Assembly: GCF_014805625.2 (NCBI RefSeq)
Contig: NW_023998464.1
Location: 6,456,611-6,520,610, forward strand
Direction of reading: 5' to 3'
DNA: 64,000 nucleotides
Source of the DNA: Glossina fuscipes
Taxonomy: Eukaryota > Arthropoda > Insecta > Diptera > Glossinidae
The notes beneath the pieces were generated by a model. The model saw only the letters and a list, made by a program, of their open reading frames with translations. It made no database searches and was not told where the DNA came from. Positions within the stretch are counted from its first letter, which is position 1, and every line of letters starts with the position of its first letter. A program made the translations under genes and the position numbers. Below, piece after piece: positions 60,601 through 64,000 of this stretch.

Positions 60601-60848
60601 GGCGATCTTAGCTGAATTTCTAAACCTATTAACCCCTGTCGCTGTCAGCTTAAACAGTACCTGCTAATTTGCATATCGCTTTTGTTTCACCGAAAGTTAG
60701 TTGATCTTTTTCCTATGCCTACAATCCAGTACGAAAGTTAAAAATCGCCCGCCTCACAATGGGGTGAGACAAACAAAATTTTTCCAATGATGAAGATTTC
60801 GAAAATGTTGTTCGAACTACGCATTGCGGAGGTTCTTTTAAAAGAAAA

Positions 60849-62060
60849 ATGTCAAACCAAAAAAATAATTTGAACAAAATTATCATTCATAAGGATATTG
60901 CACCCTTAAAGGACCTGTCTGTGGATTGCAATACCACCCCATCTAACTCTCTGATCCTTCCTTCTACCAACAAACTAATTTCCTCTCCCAATAAGAGCGG
61001 GGCTGAGCATAGCAATAAAAACACCATTCCGATAACAGAAAAGAACTCTCACCCTTCAGGTCAAAATCTTTACGGTGATAACGTCTCAACTCTGACTTAT
61101 TCTTCTTTGAACATATCAAAGACTTTAAACTGGATGGATTGAGTAATATAAAAACCATCAGCAATGGCAAAGCCAAACTCTGTTCTGCTACTGCAGCTGA
61201 TGCAAACAATTTCATTTTAAACAACGATTTCCACCCCACGTCATGCAAGGCTTATATTCCCAGAATGTTTACCGAAAAATTCGGAATTGTTAAAAATATC
61301 CCACCCGCAATCAAGGAAGAGGACTTCCTTAAGTCAGCTAGCTCAGACATCGAAATCCCGTCAATCACAAGACTTCATAGAAGGGACCCTACCAATAGAA
61401 AAATGTTTATTCCCACTAACAGGCTTAAGACTGGCTTCAAAGCTAAACTAATCCCTAAATTTATAAAATTTAATTTCTGTAACATCCCGGTTGATTATTT
61501 CATCCTCTCTGTCAAAATATGCTATAACATGCGGCCGTTTTGGTCATATTGCAAAATGCTGTAAAAGTAGGGAAGGCAGATGCCTAAATTGTGACAAGAC
61601 ACCGGCCTGCCCGAAAAACTCCTGCCTTACAGTTATATGTTTGATTTGCGGATCTTCGGACCACAATGTAACCTTTCTCGAGTGTCCTAAAAGAAAGAGA
61701 GAAGAAAATTTAAAAAAGATCCTTACTATGCAAAACATATTCTCGAGAGAATATAAGGAAAAATTCTCCAACAACCCCTACGACCTACTTGATAACTATG
61801 ATGAAAATTTCCCAGCATTGAAGGATAGCACTGCATGCAACAATATTAAGGACCCTACCCTCGAAACAAACAACATTTTAGTCAAAAAAAATTTCAACGC
61901 GGTTGTCAAAAATAAAACGGGTATTCCCAAACCAATGCAAAGAACATCTCACAAAATGCCCTTAACTCATAGCAGCAACACATACGAGCAAAAAAACTCC
62001 CCCTTTCTGATGAAAGACACACATTCATCAATAATCACAAATCTACTGAAATGCAAATGA
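60849..62060 (+). pseudogene. LINE ORF1 (RNA-binding, zinc knuckles), frameshifted
   Basis: It starts at ATG 60849 (MSNQKNNLNKIIIHKD). The frame ends at 61142 and continues from about 61139 in another frame (KAYIPRMFTEKFGIVKNIPP) to about 61525, then returns to the first frame: CGRFGHIAKCCKSREGRCLN holds the end of knuckle 1 and the start of knuckle 2, followed by CLICGSSDHNVTFLEC (knuckle 3, CX2CX4HX5C) and a basic KRKREENLKK. The second frame change falls inside knuckle 1. ORF1 proteins of this type coat the element's RNA. The break makes this copy unlikely to express a full product. Confidence 0.8.
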
Positions 62061-62192
62061 TCTTAGAAAAGATCTTCAAAACTCTTTCCACCACTCATCA
62101 CGAAGCAAATTCAAAACCATACAAGAAGAAATACTCAAACTCAAATTAGAATTTGATCTCTTAAAGCAAGGTCCATCTGAGCTGGTCTCACC

Positions 62193-62804
62193 ATGTCCTT
62201 ATATCTCTCAATGACCTCCTTTTTACAATACAACATACAAACCCTCAGGCGTAACGCCAATTCGCTGGATTATTTCATCAATTCCAACCGAACTGATTTC
62301 GCCATTTTGAGTGAAATCTTTCTGTCCGACGACAACATTTCCGATCTCAAAATCCCAAATTACAACTCCGCTTATAAATGTAGAAGTGACGGCTGTGGAG
62401 GTGCTGTCATCCTTATTAGGAAAGGCATCTCCTTCAAACAAATCCCCTTTAAATCAGTTGTTGACATTGTTATTGTCAAAACTTCTTCCCTAAAACCTAA
62501 TATTGTTACTGCTGCTTGCTACTTCAAACCTAACAGTCCTATTCAATCTTTCTGGGATGACATTAATAGCCTCCGTGGTAATTGCTTCCATAATGTCATA
62601 ATTGCAGGAGGTTTTAATGCAAGACACCCTTGCTTTGGAGACTCTGTGTTAAACAATAAAGGCAAAGCCTTCCAAGAAATTATGGAATTCAGTAATTTCT
62701 ACAGTCTAAATGACAGTTCCCCAGCCTATGTGCACTCTACGACCAACAGTTATGGTAGCACGTTGGATCTACCTTTCACTAACGCAACCAATCAAGATAA
62801 ATGA
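62193..62804 (+). pseudogene. LINE ORF2 endonuclease domain, mutated
   Basis: Apurinic-like endonuclease motifs in order: QYNIQTLRRN (usual QWNxR), AILSEIFL with the catalytic Glu, GCGGAVILIRKG, then IIAGGFNARHP where the usual GDFNAHHP Asp is Gly, and GSTLDLPFTN. The SDH motif that normally closes the domain is missing before the TGA at 62802. Both the Asp loss and the missing end should abolish DNA nicking. Confidence 0.85.
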
Positions 62805-63231
62805 TTTTATTTCGAGGAAAAACTCCTAAACAATCTTATGCACATATGTCTCGAGCCACAGGCTGAGTCCATCCAGTGCTCATTTCAACGAGTAATGAAC
62901 AACGCTAAATCAAATATCCAAATCTCCGATTCCTACTCACCAAAATCTTGGTGGAACGAACTGCTCACTTCACAATTCCGTAAATTACAAGCTGCTAAAC
63001 AAAAATTTTCTAAATACCCTAATATCTCTAACTTTGATGGCTTCAATTTATCCCACAAAGAATGGAAAAATCAGTTAGAAAAGCCAAAACAAGTCACCGT
63101 GCCCTAGTAGTCAAAGAGCTTTGCTCAAATGGCAACACTAAAACATTCTGGAAATTTTTAAATGGCCATCCAAAAGGAAAGACAAGCACTCCATTTGGGA
63201 TGATCATAACAACAAATTTTACCTAGAATGG
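62805..63231 (+). pseudogene. LINE ORF2 linker between endonuclease and RT
   Basis: The same frame resumes at once (FYFEEKLLNN, WWNELLTSQFRKLQAAKQKF) to a stop at 63107. KTFWKFLNGHPKG, a conserved pre-RT segment, follows at about 63147-63185 in a shifted frame. Confidence 0.7.
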
Positions 63232-63990
63232 TTGAAGGCTCAAGTTCCCTCGACAAATGTTTTCCAAGCTTCCTCACTTAACCCTCATATGAATAACATC
63301 TCTCCACTCTCCCTGGATGAACTCATGCACGTCCTTAATTTGAAAAAAAAACCCACAGCAGCGGGCCATGACGGAATCAAATATGATATGATAAAGATGC
63401 TTCCCGTGCCAAGTCTTCTAACTCTGCTATCTGCTATAAATGATCGCTGGATGACAAACACATTTGCCATTGTTTGGCGTACAATTAAAATAGTGCCCAT
63501 TCCTAAACCTGGAAAAGATCTTGAAATATTCACTAATTTCAGACCCATGTCCCTCTTGCCCGTACTTCTGAAAGTTGCGAACCAAATGATCAAAGAAAGA
63601 CTGACAAATTTTCTATACAGCTCACACCAGATCCCGTCAAGGTTCTTTGCTTATCAAAAACATATCTCCACCGGTATGTGTCTAAAGCCAATCTTTTTCA
63701 CAGACATTGTACGGATCTAAATCTAACTTTCAATCCGTAAAAATCAAAAGTCATCCGCTTTGTTAAGGGTCCCAAAAAAATTTTTCACATCACAGTCAAT
63801 GGTATAAAAATCAGTCAATCTTCCTCTATTAAATTCTTGGGCAGAATAATCAATTCAAGTTTAACCTCTCAGGAGCATTACAGGCACAGCCTCGAAAATT
63901 GCAACACAGGCTCAAATGTCATCAGACTTTTTATCAATATTCACATCGGACTCCCAGGAAAGCTTTAAACGTTTACAAATCTATTGTTAG
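63232..63990 (+). pseudogene. LINE ORF2 reverse transcriptase, palm deleted
   Basis: The fingers motifs are clear: KKPTAAGHDGIKYDMIKMLP, KIVPIPKPGKDLE, NFRPMSLLPVLLKV and FAYQKHISTGMCL (to about 63675). Then LNLTFNP-stop-KSKVIRF (about 63717-63755) and SIKFLGRIINSSLT (about 63820-63865) are post-catalytic motifs. The segment with the first catalytic Asp and the (F/Y)ADD box, normally several hundred bases, is missing between them. The copy therefore cannot encode a working polymerase. Another TAA interrupts the frame near 63967. Confidence 0.85.
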
Positions 63991-64000
63991 ATCGAAAATT

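Larger units (their letters stand above)
60391..64000 (+). mobile_element. Non-LTR retrotransposon, decayed, running off the right edge
   Basis: Order on the plus strand: degenerate tandem units (60391-60600) as a probable 5' UTR, ORF1 with zinc knuckles (60849-62060), and ORF2 with an apurinic-type endonuclease (62193-62804) and partial reverse transcriptase (63232-63990). ORF1 is split by two compensating frameshifts. ORF2 has an in-frame TGA at 62802-62804 and a frame change near 63110-63230. The organisation, ORF1 with CCHC knuckles then EN-RT, fits I- or Jockey-group LINEs; the 3' end, which would decide, is outside the window. Confidence 0.85.

Noticed and set aside
1..64000. CRISPR arrays, operons, ribosome binding sites or phage genes
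   Set aside because: The sequence is eukaryotic; the tandem repeats found have no spacer pattern and no cas-like genes are present.

Overview
The window looks like nuclear DNA of a higher fly (Diptera, Brachycera). The coding exons that can be read are clearly insect, introns go down to about 50-70 bp, intergenic DNA is AT-rich, and mariner, I-like LINE and tRNA-SINE remains are abundant. Nothing bacterial was seen.

Host genes, left to right: an unrecognised but convincing exon at 2399-2567 (+); the N-terminal exon of a YjbQ/UPF0047-family protein at 15276-15492 (-), behind a long low-complexity leader, with the rest of the gene not found; a Tmie-like gene (transmembrane inner ear family) at 37549-37894 (+), with a possible last exon at 38053; a complete seven-exon Arpc2 (Arp2/3 complex subunit 2, 293 aa) at 51076-56713 (-); and, divergently placed 1.8 kb away, the first two exons of an ema/CLEC16A gene at 58482-58839 (+), which carry two frameshifting deletions and read as a pseudogene.

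The rest is a transposon graveyard. One mariner (23267-24533) is intact, with perfect 32-bp inverted repeats, TA duplications and an open 342-codon transposase. At least five other mariner copies are decayed and belong to several lineages (2.0, 4.8-5.9, 11.3-12.0, 14.8-15.1 and 34.8 kb). Two tRNA-derived SINEs (6203-6378 and 39655-39880) end in a segment also present at the 3' end of a decayed LINE at 40280-41700, a SINE/LINE partnership visible within one window. A second LINE (about 60391 to past the right edge) keeps ORF1 zinc knuckles, endonuclease and part of the reverse transcriptase, but has lost the catalytic palm.

Also present are a 52-bp minisatellite with alternating unit types (33.8-34.26 kb), a 31-bp tandem repeat (32.07-32.18 kb), two older dispersed repeat families, and a GC-rich broken open frame of unknown origin (46.96-47.7 kb). 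Large stretches (26.8-31.6, 41.7-46.4 and 47.9-51.0 kb) show no gene I can support.
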